NCBI GenBank assembly: GCA_963971405.1
Contig: OZ020485.1
Span: forward strand, 32,197,921-32,261,920
Direction: 5' to 3'
Length of the DNA stretch: 64,000 nt
DNA from: Psococerastis gibbosa
Taxonomy: Eukaryota > Arthropoda > Insecta > Psocodea > Psocidae
In this document: piece after piece, positions 47,306 to 58,700 of the stretch
Layout of the letters: each line of letters opens with the position of its first letter
How positions within the stretch are numbered: position 1 is the stretch's first letter
Made by a program: the position numbers and the translations under genes
The notes under the pieces: generated by a model
What the model saw: the letters and a program-made list of their open reading frames with translations, nothing else
Told to the model about the DNA's origin: nothing
Databases searched by the model: none

Positions 47306-47685
47306 CTAAGGCGCCCATTCCACCGGAGCGGCTAGGGCTATTTACAAAAACGGTGACGTGGTAGCAGACATTCAAGACTCAGTTTCCACCGACCTGGCAT
47401 TACAGAATGCAAATGACATTGACGGAAATTTGAATTTTTCTTTTTATAGAAATCTATTAAAATGTTTGTACTTAACATATCCCATGACGCCATTTTTTTA
47501 ATTTTAGTTTGTGATTTTACTGTATGATCATTGATCAATTTTAACTATGGCATAGAGGAAACTAAACATTTCCGTCAATTCTGCAATGCGAGGTCGGTGG
47601 AAACCCCGCCTAAGTCTTGAATGTCTGCTACCACGTCACCGTATTTGTAAATAGCCATAGCCGGTCGGTGGAATGGGCGCCTTAG
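47306..47685. mobile_element. Fold-back MITE (family as 10308-10446), copy 3, largest
   Basis: CTAAGGCGCCCATTCCACCG at the left is mirrored by CGGTGGAATGGGCGCCTTAG at the right. Long inner inverted segments follow (GGTGACGTGGTAGCAGACAT and its complement near 47620). Confidence 0.82.
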
Positions 47686-48977
47686 AAATGATATACGAAA
47701 GCTCGCAGCGCATAAATTTATAAATATAGTAAAAAAATATATTTGATGAGTTATTCTCGTAACACTTCCGCAGTTTCCCTCAGTCAACTTACCGTGATTT
47801 TTCCGCTATGTCTTGGGCAATGGCTCAACTCAGCGTAGGTTTACTATGGGAATATCTACCCTATCTGTTATTTGACTTAGATGAACATACAGAATTTGCA
47901 TACATGGATTGCTTATCAAATTCGCGTAATTAAACAGTTAATATTAAAACGATTAATTACCTGACTAATATCAATGCGAGAGGTTGCGCGTAACATTCCA
48001 GTAATAGACAAGGATGCAAAATGTTCTGATATTTTAATTATGATTTTAAATGTTTTTTTTTTTAACCGGTTAGGTACCGTATGCGAATTTGTAGGTAACA
48101 ATGCAATATCATTCAAAATTTCGTATAGGAATCCGAAATAGCTGATGGGTTGGGAGGGGTTGCTAATGGCTGCCATAATTAGCTAATATGAAAAGGTGCA
48201 CTACTGACAACACCACTTTTTATCTTATTTATTACTTAATTTAAAAATCGTTTTTGCTGGCGCGGATGAGAACTCAACCCAAACCGCCCACACCTACTCA
48301 ACAACTTAATCTGATAATATTCACTCAGATGATGGGCTAAGTCAGTATAAATATAGTCGTAGTTTCCTTGCAGTATCACATTTATTATAAATAAATAAAT
48401 ATTATAATAAACAGACACTCCAATTTTCAAAGAAACAACGGAATACATTTTTGTTGTTTTGTTATTTGTAGCCTAAAAGGAATTCTTTATTACATTGGGC
48501 TGCCCAAATCATCCCATCGATCAATTCCGTGCTTTAGGATAAGGGAAATCGGGGCAACCGAAATTCAACCCTAGAACAATGGAAATACTCATAATTGCTA
48601 TTACGGTATCTATACTAATTGATGTACGGGTTCACTCGTACCGTACCGTACTCAAATTAATTAATGTACTACTATTTCTCTAGGTAGCCTTAATTATGAG
48701 GGAGGGGACTTCGGTTGTAAGCCGGAGAAGTTAAAAAAAAACGAGAAATGATGGGGTTTTACGCATTTTGAGAGCAAGCAATACAAACAATGAATTATAA
48801 AATTGTAAACAGGGGAGCTCGGGGTCTACCTGGGGATTTTTTGTTTTTAAATAAACACGGCAAATTAGTGTTTTTTTCACATCCTACGCACTTGGACTAA
48901 CGTACTGTACTAATGGCCCGGGAAATAAGAATAAATTATTACTTCGAAATGGAGAAGTAAAATGTAATGCAGACTTT
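47686..48977. other. Intergenic, downstream of RPL15
   Basis: AT-rich, with no recognised gene or repeat. It should contain the RPL15 3' UTR; no convincing minus-strand AATAAA was found close to the stop. Confidence 0.4.
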
Positions 48978-51759
48978 TTAACGCTTCCTTCTGAGGTTAA
49001 GCTTATTGTTGCGGCGCCAAGCTGCACGGCGAGAACCTCCAATGGTTTGCGCATATCTGTGACCCTTTCCAAGCCCTCGAGATTTGCGACCCGCTGAAGT
49101 CTTGCCACGAAGTTCCCGGTGCTTGTGCACCGCACCACAGATCCAGTTAGCCTTTGCATCCCGACGAATAGCCTTGTGTCTGATGTCAACTAGGATAATT
49201 TCATAGTACTTGTATGTGGAATCCTGGGCAACCCAATAGGAGTTGAGAACTCGCAAACCTCCACAGCGCCTTCCTACTCGTTCCTAAAAAGAAAAGTAGG
49301 TGGTCATCAATAGAAACGTGATTTTAACTATTAAAACTTGTGCTGAGTAACGACGAGTCTCCGATCGCATGCCGCATAGGGACTGGCACAAGTGCAATCA
49401 CTCTACCACCTTCCCATCGAAGCCTATAAAATCTAAAACGTCAAATTCCCTTAATACTTCATATCTTAGTGTTCAATGTTTAAATAAACTCAGGTAAGTC
49501 ATTATATTCAAAAAGGCTAATGACATACGTCTCTATATTATTATTTGCAATTGCTTAAGGTTTACTCTACACAGAGCATGACAATTTTCCTAAATAAACT
49601 TGATTCTATCACGTAGTTGGCATCAGACACAACACTTTAATTAAAAATTATAATAATTCTGTCCACTACGATGTGTAAATGCAAGACTTCAGTAGGTCAA
49701 AAAACTTTTTCTTTACTTTTTCTTAAAAAGGTTGATCATACAAACATTTTAATGTATGTATCTGATTAACCTCTTCAATCGCCTCACTAACTAACTGATA
49801 GGTTCTTGTGTCGAGTTACGACACGTCTCCGATCGCAAGGGCGAAGGTGTGTTGAGACTCGCACAAGTACAAGCACGTTACCACCTTGCCACCAAAGTCG
49901 CTAATGATATTTCTTCAGTATGTTCGAAGTCACATTCATAACATCGCCTGGCATTCGTTCGGTCGATATTGATGTGACCAAGTGCGGTTTAAAAATAATT
50001 CATTCTCCACATTAACAGTTAACCTGCAGCCTGATCGAGGCGATTATAATACCGGGGTTAAATAAATACCCTAGGATTATAACTGTAAACAAATAAATTT
50101 TGAATAGCACTTTCCATTATAAAATTATCTTGTTTACATTTTTAATACCCGGGGATTAAATAAATACCGGTATTATAATCGCCTCGATCAGGCTGCTGAG
50201 CGACAATTAAGTGAATCTAGTCTTACCTACGTAAAGGGCATACTTGATGATCCACCTCGTATAGCCTACCTGAGTCTACCCCTAGAGACTAGGGAGGTGT
50301 AGCATTACAATTTAGATCAAAGCTACAAAATAACTGCACAAATTCCACAAAATAAATAAAAAAATTATGACAGCTGTTTCGGTGGTGGACAGTCTAGTTC
50401 CTACATTCCTTATTTTTTTTTTAAATTGTAATGTATCACTTCCACGAAGTCACTAGGGAGACTCTCTCTCAAGGTGTAGGAAAACTTACCTCAGCAACAG
50501 ACTGTAGGCTTCTAGTAGGCTTCAACATGTTAACTCCGTGGCTCTTGGGTTTGCCATAAGTGCATCCCTTGGGAACTGGGCGTTTTCTTCCCCCTCGACG
50601 TACTCTAACACGGAAAACAGCATAACCTGAAAATATATTAACCCAACCTTTATGTTGCATTCAAGGAAAACTACAACAATGCAAAAATTTAACAAGAATC
50701 AGACATCCAAGGAAGTTGCAAATCACTAGCAGTCAACTGCATACTGTGGTTATCATCACTCTATTTCACCCAAGGCCAGGGACGGATCCAGCCCATTTTT
50801 TTTTTGGGGGGGGGGGGCGGGGTAGCTGAGGGTCAAAATAGGAAAAACTTATGTAGGATCGACTAAATTAGAAATTAGAGCGTAACAACTTAGCAGCTAC
50901 CCCCCCCCCTGTATCCGTCCTTGCCCAAGGCCGAATATTAAAAATAAATTATTTTAATTAAATTAATTTCCAAACCTCCTATCAAACTTTCCATTTTCCA
51001 ATCTAAGTCCTAATATGGCTTTTAAAAGTGGGGTGAACTAAGGTAACTGAATTTTTTATTCAAAGATTATGGCATGTCATCAAAATTTGTTTATTTAACT
51101 TATTGAATGCACAATGCTCATGTGCAGGGCCCTAAAGATACGGGGATTCTTGCCTTATCTCGCTAATGTAACGGGGAGGGGAGTACAGAGAGCACGAATG
51201 TGGCCGGCATTAGAAGCCTACGTCACTCACTAACTTCGAAATTTCTGAGTCAATAGGCTTACACAAGCAAAGTGAGGAGTTTTTGGGTTAACCCAGTATT
51301 CGCGTTCCTATGCTGCAGTGTTGTTGATTTTGATATTTATTAGGCAAGTGTTTTTCTCCCATGGTTCGCTAATGGATTCTTGCCGAGATTCTCCGTACAT
51401 TAAAGAGGCCAGGCCCATATAATATTTAAATATGGAATTTTATTAGAGGCCGACGCCGTGTTTATAGAGGCATCCTTAACAGTTCGTGGCCTATACTTTC
51501 TTTGCACTATATTTTAATTTTTAGAGCACTCAATTTAATGAAGATAATTTTCTCTCTTTAGTTTGCAACTGTTAAATTCAAGCTTACCTTGTTTGGCTTT
51601 ATAACCTAAACGACGTGCTTTGTCGGGTCGGGAAGGACGAGGCGCTCTGTGTAGCTTTGTCATCTGCCTATATTGCCAACACCTAATACGAAGAAGATAT
51701 CGCATGACATCGCTTTGTTTTTTTCTGTACAACTCTGAAATGTACTTGTAAGCCCCCAT
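48978..51759 (-). CDS. RpL15: 60S ribosomal protein L15 (eL15), complete, 204 aa
   Basis: eL15 is a structural protein of the large ribosomal subunit that binds 28S rRNA. Coding exons are 51588-51759, 50490-50626 and 48978-49283 (phases 1 and 0), totalling 615 nt with stop, exactly the family length of 204 aa. Visible hallmarks are [18 protein letters not shown] at the start, [80 protein letters not shown] and the basic C terminus LRRKR. The ATG follows an acceptor (TTTTTTGCAG, exon from 51779) by 20 nt, so at least one non-coding 5' exon lies upstream. No defect is seen. SINE and fold-back copies occupy its introns (49290-50480). Confidence 0.98.
49725..49905 (-). mobile_element. tRNA-derived SINE, family B, best copy
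   Basis: Read on the minus strand, the head GGTGGCAAGGTGGTAACGTG fits an A box and TGCGATCGGAGACGTG fits a B box; the body ends GGTTAATCAGATACATACAT. A partial second copy is at 49330-49435. Both are in the RPL15 intron between the last two coding exons. Confidence 0.65.
50026..50197. mobile_element. Fold-back MITE, family CCTGATCATGGCGATTATAA, copy 2
   Basis: GCAGCCTGATCGAGGCGATT is mirrored by AATCGCCTCGATCAGGCTGC. The centre (TTTTGAATAGCACTTTCCAT, TATAAAATTATCTTG) matches copy 1 in reverse orientation. Confidence 0.82.
50765..50935. mobile_element. MITE with CAGGGACGGATCCAG-type ends and G/C tracts
   Basis: CCAGGGACGGATCCAGCCC then a G tract is mirrored by a C tract then TGTATCCGTCCTTGCCC. 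It lies in the RPL15 intron between coding exons 1 and 2. It is similar in plan to 36545-36705. Confidence 0.65.
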
Positions 51760-51779
51760 CTTGAATGGTAGGCCTCAGC
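51760..51779 (-). other. RpL15: 5' UTR part of RPL15 coding exon 1
   Basis: A pyrimidine-rich acceptor ends at 51780, leaving 20 nt of untranslated sequence before the ATG. A possible non-coding first exon ends at a GTATGT donor near 52103, but its 5' end could not be fixed and no clear terminal oligopyrimidine start was recognised. Confidence 0.5.
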
Positions 51780-53202
51780 CTGCAAAAAATATAATTACAT
51801 TGTTAATTTCGTCCAACACTCAAGTTGTAATAAATACATTTAAAAAATGAGCTTTCAGTTTAATGTATTGTTTATCACCAGGACAAATCTGAGTGGTGCA
51901 TGATGTTTCATCATATAGATTTTACGTTCTCGTTCTCAAATCCATGTCGGCAAAAATTACTATATAGTATTCATGGTACGTTTCGTCAAAATAAACTTTA
52001 CAATACCAAAATTACAATGTATAATTGATCACAAAACACATTTACTACGACTAAGAAGTAACAGATCACTGAAATATTTAAAGATAAAATTCTATTATAC
52101 ATACCAAGAAATAAAATTAACTGCAGTGTTTCTCCTATGTTGACAACTTAAACAACGAGACTCGAATTTCGAAATCGAATCGAATATTCAACTCTCGAGA
52201 CTCGTCACTCGAGAGGGCCTTGCAACATAATATTTGGGGCCCTTTTCGTATGTCTAGTGGGCAGTGGCCCAAAAAAGGCGGGATTTAAAAAAGTTCCTAT
52301 TTGTTATTAGATAAATCAATCAATAGGCACATTTGGCAATTGGCAATAATTTGGTGGGTGATTGACAGACACGATTGATTGAGATGGATTTTGATACCCT
52401 ACTCATGGAGCTGGAAGATTAATATTTTAAAGATAATGAATGGCTGCTGACTGCTGTCGCCTGTGACTTGTATAATGTAGGACCATAGCCCATAGGTATT
52501 ATCAATATTATTGGTGGCATATGCCTAGTACACAGAGACGATTTTCCCAACCCCGATTCTACTCCGTCATCCCATTTTAAAATGATTTACTAATATTCGT
52601 TCATGTGTAATCAGCGCGGGATAGGTTGGTCAGACTGAATGCACATAGTGTATGTTTTATTATTTATAAACTCTATGCACTCAATGAAGAATCCCATAAA
52701 TAGGCCTACATATTCTACGTCTAATTTTTTTTTTGCAGACGGTGCTGCAGAAAATCGTGCCCTGTCTTCATCCTGAAGGTGGCCATCGATGGGTGTTTTA
52801 AATAACGGTTCCCATCTTTTGCCAACTGCTACTGCGTACAGGCGTCCGCGACTGCTTTCCAGATGCGGGATGAAATAGCATAATTGATATTGCAGTAGGC
52901 TGGTTCATTGAGCAGCCTTCATTCATTTCCTTCAAGGTCTAGCCACTGTATTATTTGGTCATCTTGTCATCTTCATGTAGTTTGTGGGAGCTCAGAGCTT
53001 GTAGAGCTGAGGTAGAATCGGATAGGAAGACTACCTTGCGAGTCGTTCCATTGTAACAGGACATTGGCTGCGACTTCGAGACCATAGTTGTTTTTCATCA
53101 TAACTACGGGGAAGGCGCCACTACTATGTACTGAGATTGAGAAGAAACCAGTACGCTGGGCAGGGCCGTCAACTAATAGGTGGAGCCATTCTGATGCGGG
53201 GT
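51780..53202. other. Intergenic, upstream of RPL15
   Basis: It contains the likely RPL15 5' exon and promoter. A run of TTCGAAA/CTCGAG-like self-complementary words lies at 52150-52220. Otherwise AT-rich without a recognised gene. Confidence 0.4.
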
Positions 53203-53405
53203 AAATAAATAAATAAGGACTTTTTTTTGTTCTATTACTAAGCAAACCTGGTGGAGTTAGGGCTATAAAGCCCTCTCTTACACTCAATTAGGAAAGCCCG
53301 GGACCGCCTGCTTTACATGCCCTGTAAATGTAAGAAGTCTAGGACTCGAACCAACAACCTTTCGGGTGAAACTCAGAGTCCGTACCACTACTCTACATGT
53401 CCTGA
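53203..53405 (-). mobile_element. tRNA-derived SINE, family A, near-complete copy
   Basis: The full order of the family is present in complement: tail, GCTATAAAGCCCTCTCTTAC, GACCGCCTGCTTTACATGCC, B box (GGACTCGAACCAACAACC) and A box side (CCACTACTCTACATG). Confidence 0.78.
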
Positions 53406-53932
53406 CATAAGAAGAATAAGATCTGGATATCATTTCGAGTGCTGCAGACTTCAGTTAGTGCGGCAGATTGGCGGCCTTCGGCGTATCGATCCAGTGATTC
53501 TCGTAACCATCGAAATCTCGTTAACGTCTTGGCAGAATGTGTGGTTTTGAAAGTACTGGCTCCACCCTAATAACTGTTCGATAACTACTAATACAACAGA
53601 CATGTAAATCCAACTAACCCTTTGTAAATTAACTAATTGTGTATAACCTCCTCGAAAACGCTGGAAGGATGAGTTGGAAACTGACCTTCGCTAGTTGGGG
53701 AGTCCGTAGATGGTGGAGCGTTGTACTAAACTGATGATTGGATGAGTGTTGTTGGGCAGGCCCTAGCTCATCAAGGACTGTAAAGCCAGAAGAAGAAGAA
53801 GAGGAATTGTGTAATCTAAGCAATTTTTTTATAGGCGATAGAACCAGTAATGGAACACCTTTGCCGATCGCGTTTGTTACTATAGCCTACAGTATGAGAG
53901 TTGGCCAGAGAGGGCAGAAAAAGAGCATTCAG

Positions 53933-56900
53933 TTACGACAGTAATTTTTTAATCAATGTTACCAAAGGTTTGGCCTCTTCAAAATCTGCTGCCTGATTGT
54001 CAACACTTATTAGTAAATGTTCCTTTTCATCCGGGGAGCACTGTTGTAATAGTAAGTGCATACATTGTCCACAGAGAGTTAAAGCTTCATGACACTCTTG
54101 AGTACTTGTAGGACTTAATGATAAATTATAAATCATACGGAATATTGTAAACATGACGTCGTCATATGAGTACTTGCCACAGCAGTCAGCTAGTTCAAGG
54201 AAAGCTTCCAATGCCTGGAAAAGTAAAACTATTTCTTAAAATTGTAAAAATTAAAAAATTACAACATACCGGGCGCTCAATAAATATATAGAGCTATTAG
54301 GTATGGACTTGATGTAATTTCGCTTCTTACGAGCAAATCGGAGTACCCCCCACTTACCACTACGCGTTTTTTGTAACAAGTCGATTTTCACAAATAACCG
54401 TTAAATTATCAGAAATGCTCCACTACATTTCGATATGTGACATGTGCCCTTCACAAATACCAATTGGCCACAGTTCTTGAACTGCTTCTTGGGGACTAAC
54501 ACATCAATTGTTTTTGGTAAAAATCATGTCAGTAGTTGTGGGCAATCTGCGTTAGAAAGTAAGTAAGTATATATATAATTGAACAATCAATAAAAATCGA
54601 AGCATAAATCCCCAGCACTAAGTACAAAAATGACTTGTCACGCTGGGGTCAAAAAAGAGATGCATCAGAATACTATTAAAAAATCAACTGTTTTTCTTGA
54701 CATTTTTGACAACTCTATGATTGATATTTCATCAAATATTTGATTTTTACACTAATAAGACTTTTCCCCTCCGACCGTCTCATAAGCAGGATTTTTACTG
54801 CTGATGGGGGTCAGTGGCTTCAAAACTCATGCAGGTTTCTTTCTAACTTTACTATACTATTTAGATCTGGTAAGAAATCAGAAATACATTCCACGACCAC
54901 AAAGTGCTTTGATCAATCGATCGATCTACTGCCTTCTTAAATTACATAAGCAGGGCGTTCAGGCGAACCGCAACCAGCTGCTTGGGCGCGTTCCCTATTA
55001 AATTTGCAGCAAAAGTAAAAAGGCTTCTAATGTTAAAAATGGTAAATGATATACTTACTTACTTCCTATGTAAATTTGCTTTAACATGGCCACAACATTC
55101 ACAAAACTACAAATAATAAAGGATCAATTCCGATTGCCCTAAAAACTGTATAATTGCAAGTATTTGAGCCCATTAGTAATTATTGTTTTTACGATTACGT
55201 TACCTTTAAGCAATTGATAATGGAAGAGAGCTCCAAATGTCGCCCAGAGACGTCCATGTAATGGTCAAGAAGCCGTAAAATTCTTTTGGACCATCTTACA
55301 ATCCTCAAACCAGATTTCTCAATAATACATTTTAATTGCGATGCATAAATTGTACGTATTTCCACTAAATGTTCCATTTCAATAGCTTCAAGTACAATTT
55401 CTAAGACATCGTCATATCGTGACCACTGAAAAATCAATAGGATGGCAATCAGGCTTTAATACACAAAATAGAACATGCACAGAAAAACCGGCTTAAATGC
55501 TAAATAAATCTGGAAACTGGGTTGGACAGTAGAAATGTCATTCAAAAAAGTTGTTATTACGCTTAGCCATTCAATTATTTCATTAAGTCCCATAGTATTA
55601 TTAGAAATTACAGCAAAAAGACATTACTTAACACTTTCATTAGCTTAGGGGATATATAGCCATCTCCATTTCTTGAATTTTACTCCCTATCTTTTTTTTT
55701 TAGGTTGAGGTTTCACATTGGGCCCCTTTGCTTACACCTTCCATTAGTCAGGTAGCTACTCCTAGACTAAGTCCTAGTTTGTTTACTATTGTCCGGGTCT
55801 CATTCTCATTCATCCCCGTAGCGTAGCCACTCAACAACCGTCCCACATACTTGCCATCCTATCAGACTGGTTTTTTGGCAGTCATACTCAGGTCATCGAA
55901 CATAGCAGCAGCAGGATGCACATATTGTTCACTTTGATAAGTTGCTGCAAGTCAGATTCGAACAAAAAGCACAAGCTATGCCGATAGATGTGGTAGGCAA
56001 GCTATTAGGAGCACGCTGGACGAGTTAGCCCAGGGACCGTCTAAAGCAGTTTGCCTACCTACCACTTTTAACTTAACTGATCTTGACTAAGAACTAGACC
56101 ACCGTTGTTATAACATCATTGCCCAGTTCCCTGAGTACGTCGTTCTAAATAATGAATTGAATCATTTAGCAATAAATATTCTGAATTATACCTTGTGGTA
56201 CTCAGTGACGTCTCCAAAATCTTTTTCTAATTTGTCAACAAGCGTAAAAATGCATGGAATAGTGGCTTTTGCTAACTCAACGTCTCTTTCACGAAGCTGA
56301 TGTTCCAATGCTTTATAAATCAACTCTCCGTAGCCATGAAACTTCAATTCCGCTATTGTCTGTAAAACAATTTTATGCTGAATCACATTAAAAATAGTTA
56401 CATGCAAATATGAATTTATTTATTATGGCCATACGTACATCGGATTTTACAATGTCATGTATCAGATTTTAAAGTGAATAGTGCAAGTGGACTTCAGGGA
56501 AAATCAATTATGGTAATTTTACACTCTGGTGAATTACATTACGTACATGTAGTTATGTATTTTAAATTTAATTTAATCGATTCATAATAATTATTAATAT
56601 TTGTTAAATATTATTTTTAATTTTATTAAACTGCAACGGCAGGTCTAGCGCGGAAGAGAATAATTTAATAAAAAAGAATAATAAAATAAAATAAACAATG
56701 AAATATATTCTCAATAAATGTAAATTGACTAACGATTATTACAGCATTAGACCATATAATACTCTTAGACTCGCCATTTTAGAATTTCCGAGGGACCAAC
56801 ATAAAATGACGTCACATACTGGCAAAAGCAGCTGCTTTTATTACCTATTATTTTCACGTTTTGTATAGTTTAATTAATTAATTGGAGTGAGAGAACATTA

Positions 56901-58221
56901 ACTTGGGTCAAACTGATTTAATCTTCAAATATTCAATTAGAAACTTTTAACGATCAGTCAGCTATTATTTCAAAAAACTAACTAGTCACTCGGGTGACGA
57001 GGTTACATAGCAACAAAGTCTCTGTTGCTAGGTAATCTGGGCATTGATGTCATCCGCTGGCAAAAGATAAACATAATGTTGGGGTCCCAATTTTCTCATG
57101 CAGTGCATCTACAATGCCGTGTCTATGGTCTAGGGTATTATGTGGTCTAAGATAACAGTGGATAATTAATTTAGAAGTTCTTTGTGAACAGTAAACATCA
57201 ATGATGTTCATTGTTGCAATTGCGTAACTTTTGCACAGCTTACTTTATTCTAGGCTCTGTAGTACCAACACGACAAAAGCAAAATTAGTGGATTAGAATA
57301 GTTTATAATAATTCCTAAGTTGCTCTATACGTTCCGTGCTAGGCTTGCTGAAATATCTTGAAGTATTGTGCCGTTGAGTTGTACAAGCAAATATAATTAC
57401 AAAGTACTCACGATATTGCCAATAATACGCGACAGACACTTTACTCCTAATACTCTATTTTCGTTAACAAAGTCATCAGTCAGGATGAGAGCAGTTGGAA
57501 GAATTTCCTGAACGTGTTCACTTAAGTTAGGGAATGAAATGGCGTTCATTAGCCATACGTAGCATTGTACACTAGCCGGATGCTTTCTCCATGAACTTTT
57601 CAGCAATTTCGGGCGGAGTTGCAGTAGAATTGGTCTCAGTAAGGGTCGTATGCACACTTTTTCATAGGTAACACCATCTACCTGTAACAAAAAAATTTCA
57701 GATTTTTACCTCATAAATTAGGTTTGCAATGAGCCTGTCACCAAAAAACTAATGCTATTGTAATTTACCTTTGTATACCACGTTCATTGAAGATGAAGCC
57801 TTGGATTGGTGAGTGAAATTTTAACCTATTTTGGCGTTTTTATGAAAATAACGAGACCCTATAAACTTACCAACAGTTGCTCTTCAGCATTTATGTGAAG
57901 TCTATTCGCAAGCAATTCCCATATTTCTTTCATTCTATTTAACGACGCTTGACTATTCCAAGGAAAATGACTGTGATTTTCACCAATAAGAATGCATAGA
58001 GACATTAGAAAGTCTTTATGTAGCAATTCCGTTACGTTTCCGTTCTTCACTAAGTTGTCCATCTCTTCCTGAATTTTCAATAATTCCTTCTCACTTTCAT
58101 TGGTAAAGGCAATAAAGTCATTTTTATCTGGAGGTCTTTCTTCACCATCAGGAACTAGCGGAAGATGACACTTCTTAAGCCGATTACAAAGCTCTTCAAT
58201 TGTTTTTTCATGCTGCTCCAT
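53933..58221 (-). CDS. TTI2: TTI2, TELO2-interacting protein 2, complete, about 430 aa
   Basis: TTI2 is part of the TTT complex (TELO2-TTI1-TTI2), an HSP90 co-chaperone that stabilises PIKK kinases such as mTOR, ATM and ATR. Exons on the minus strand are 57871-58221, 57412-57681, 56192-56359, 55204-55425 and 53933-54214; every intron is phase 0, giving 430 aa plus stop. It is all-helical, HEAT-like. The family signature is seen as LTDDFVNENRVLGVKCL, then YGELIYKALEHQL, WSRYDDVLEIVLEAIEMEH and IRTIYASQLKCIIEKSGL. The human protein is about 508 aa; the difference is mainly a shorter N-terminal region and linkers. The start MEQHEKTIEEL is the first ATG of the open first exon; an upstream non-coding exon is possible. 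Identity is inferred from motif order. Confidence 0.85.
54405..54560 (+). repeat. Dispersed repeat shared with 15040-15205
   Basis: TCAGAAATGCTCCACTACAT, ACCAATTGGCCACAGTTCTT and ACACATCAATTGTTTTTGGT align with the VPS13 intron copy. It lies in the last TTI2 intron. Confidence 0.65.
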
Positions 58222-58489
58222 TGATAATATTGCAAGTCAATCTGAAAGAGAATAAAACGTACACGTATCAATAGTGTCACCACAGATCAAAACTCTCGCT
58301 GGATATAAGCTTAAGGTAAATGATGGCCATTAGAAGGCTCCATTTTTTGGGTAAATAACGAGGGAATTTAATACTATCTCACGTGTCTCGTCCCCTCACT
58401 GACGGTGTATTTTCCTCGGTTTCTGGACAAGAAGGGATGAACAGCATAAATTCTCTAATCATGATAATTGACCCAGTAATATTACTACA

Positions 58490-58700
58490 AAGACTTTCAC
58501 GGTTGTAATCAGATGATATAACAGGAGAACCCAGGCTAATAGGTCAATTGGAAAGTAAACTTCCAAACTTTCATTTACATATGCGATTGAAATCTTCACT
58601 CTTCAGTTGCAGTGTTGCACTACGTAGACATCGAAGATTGTATCTCGGAAACTCAGTAGTGCTCTATTCTCGTCAGCCCGGATTCCACTGCTTCATCATC
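58490..58700. mobile_element. Fold-back element, family as 13664-13868, reversed and diverged
   Basis: GACTTTCACGG at the left and GCCCGGATTCCACTG at the right correspond to the family ends. The inner CTACGTAGACATCGAAGATT is the complement of a segment at about 13765-13785. It lies upstream of TTI2. Confidence 0.45.
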
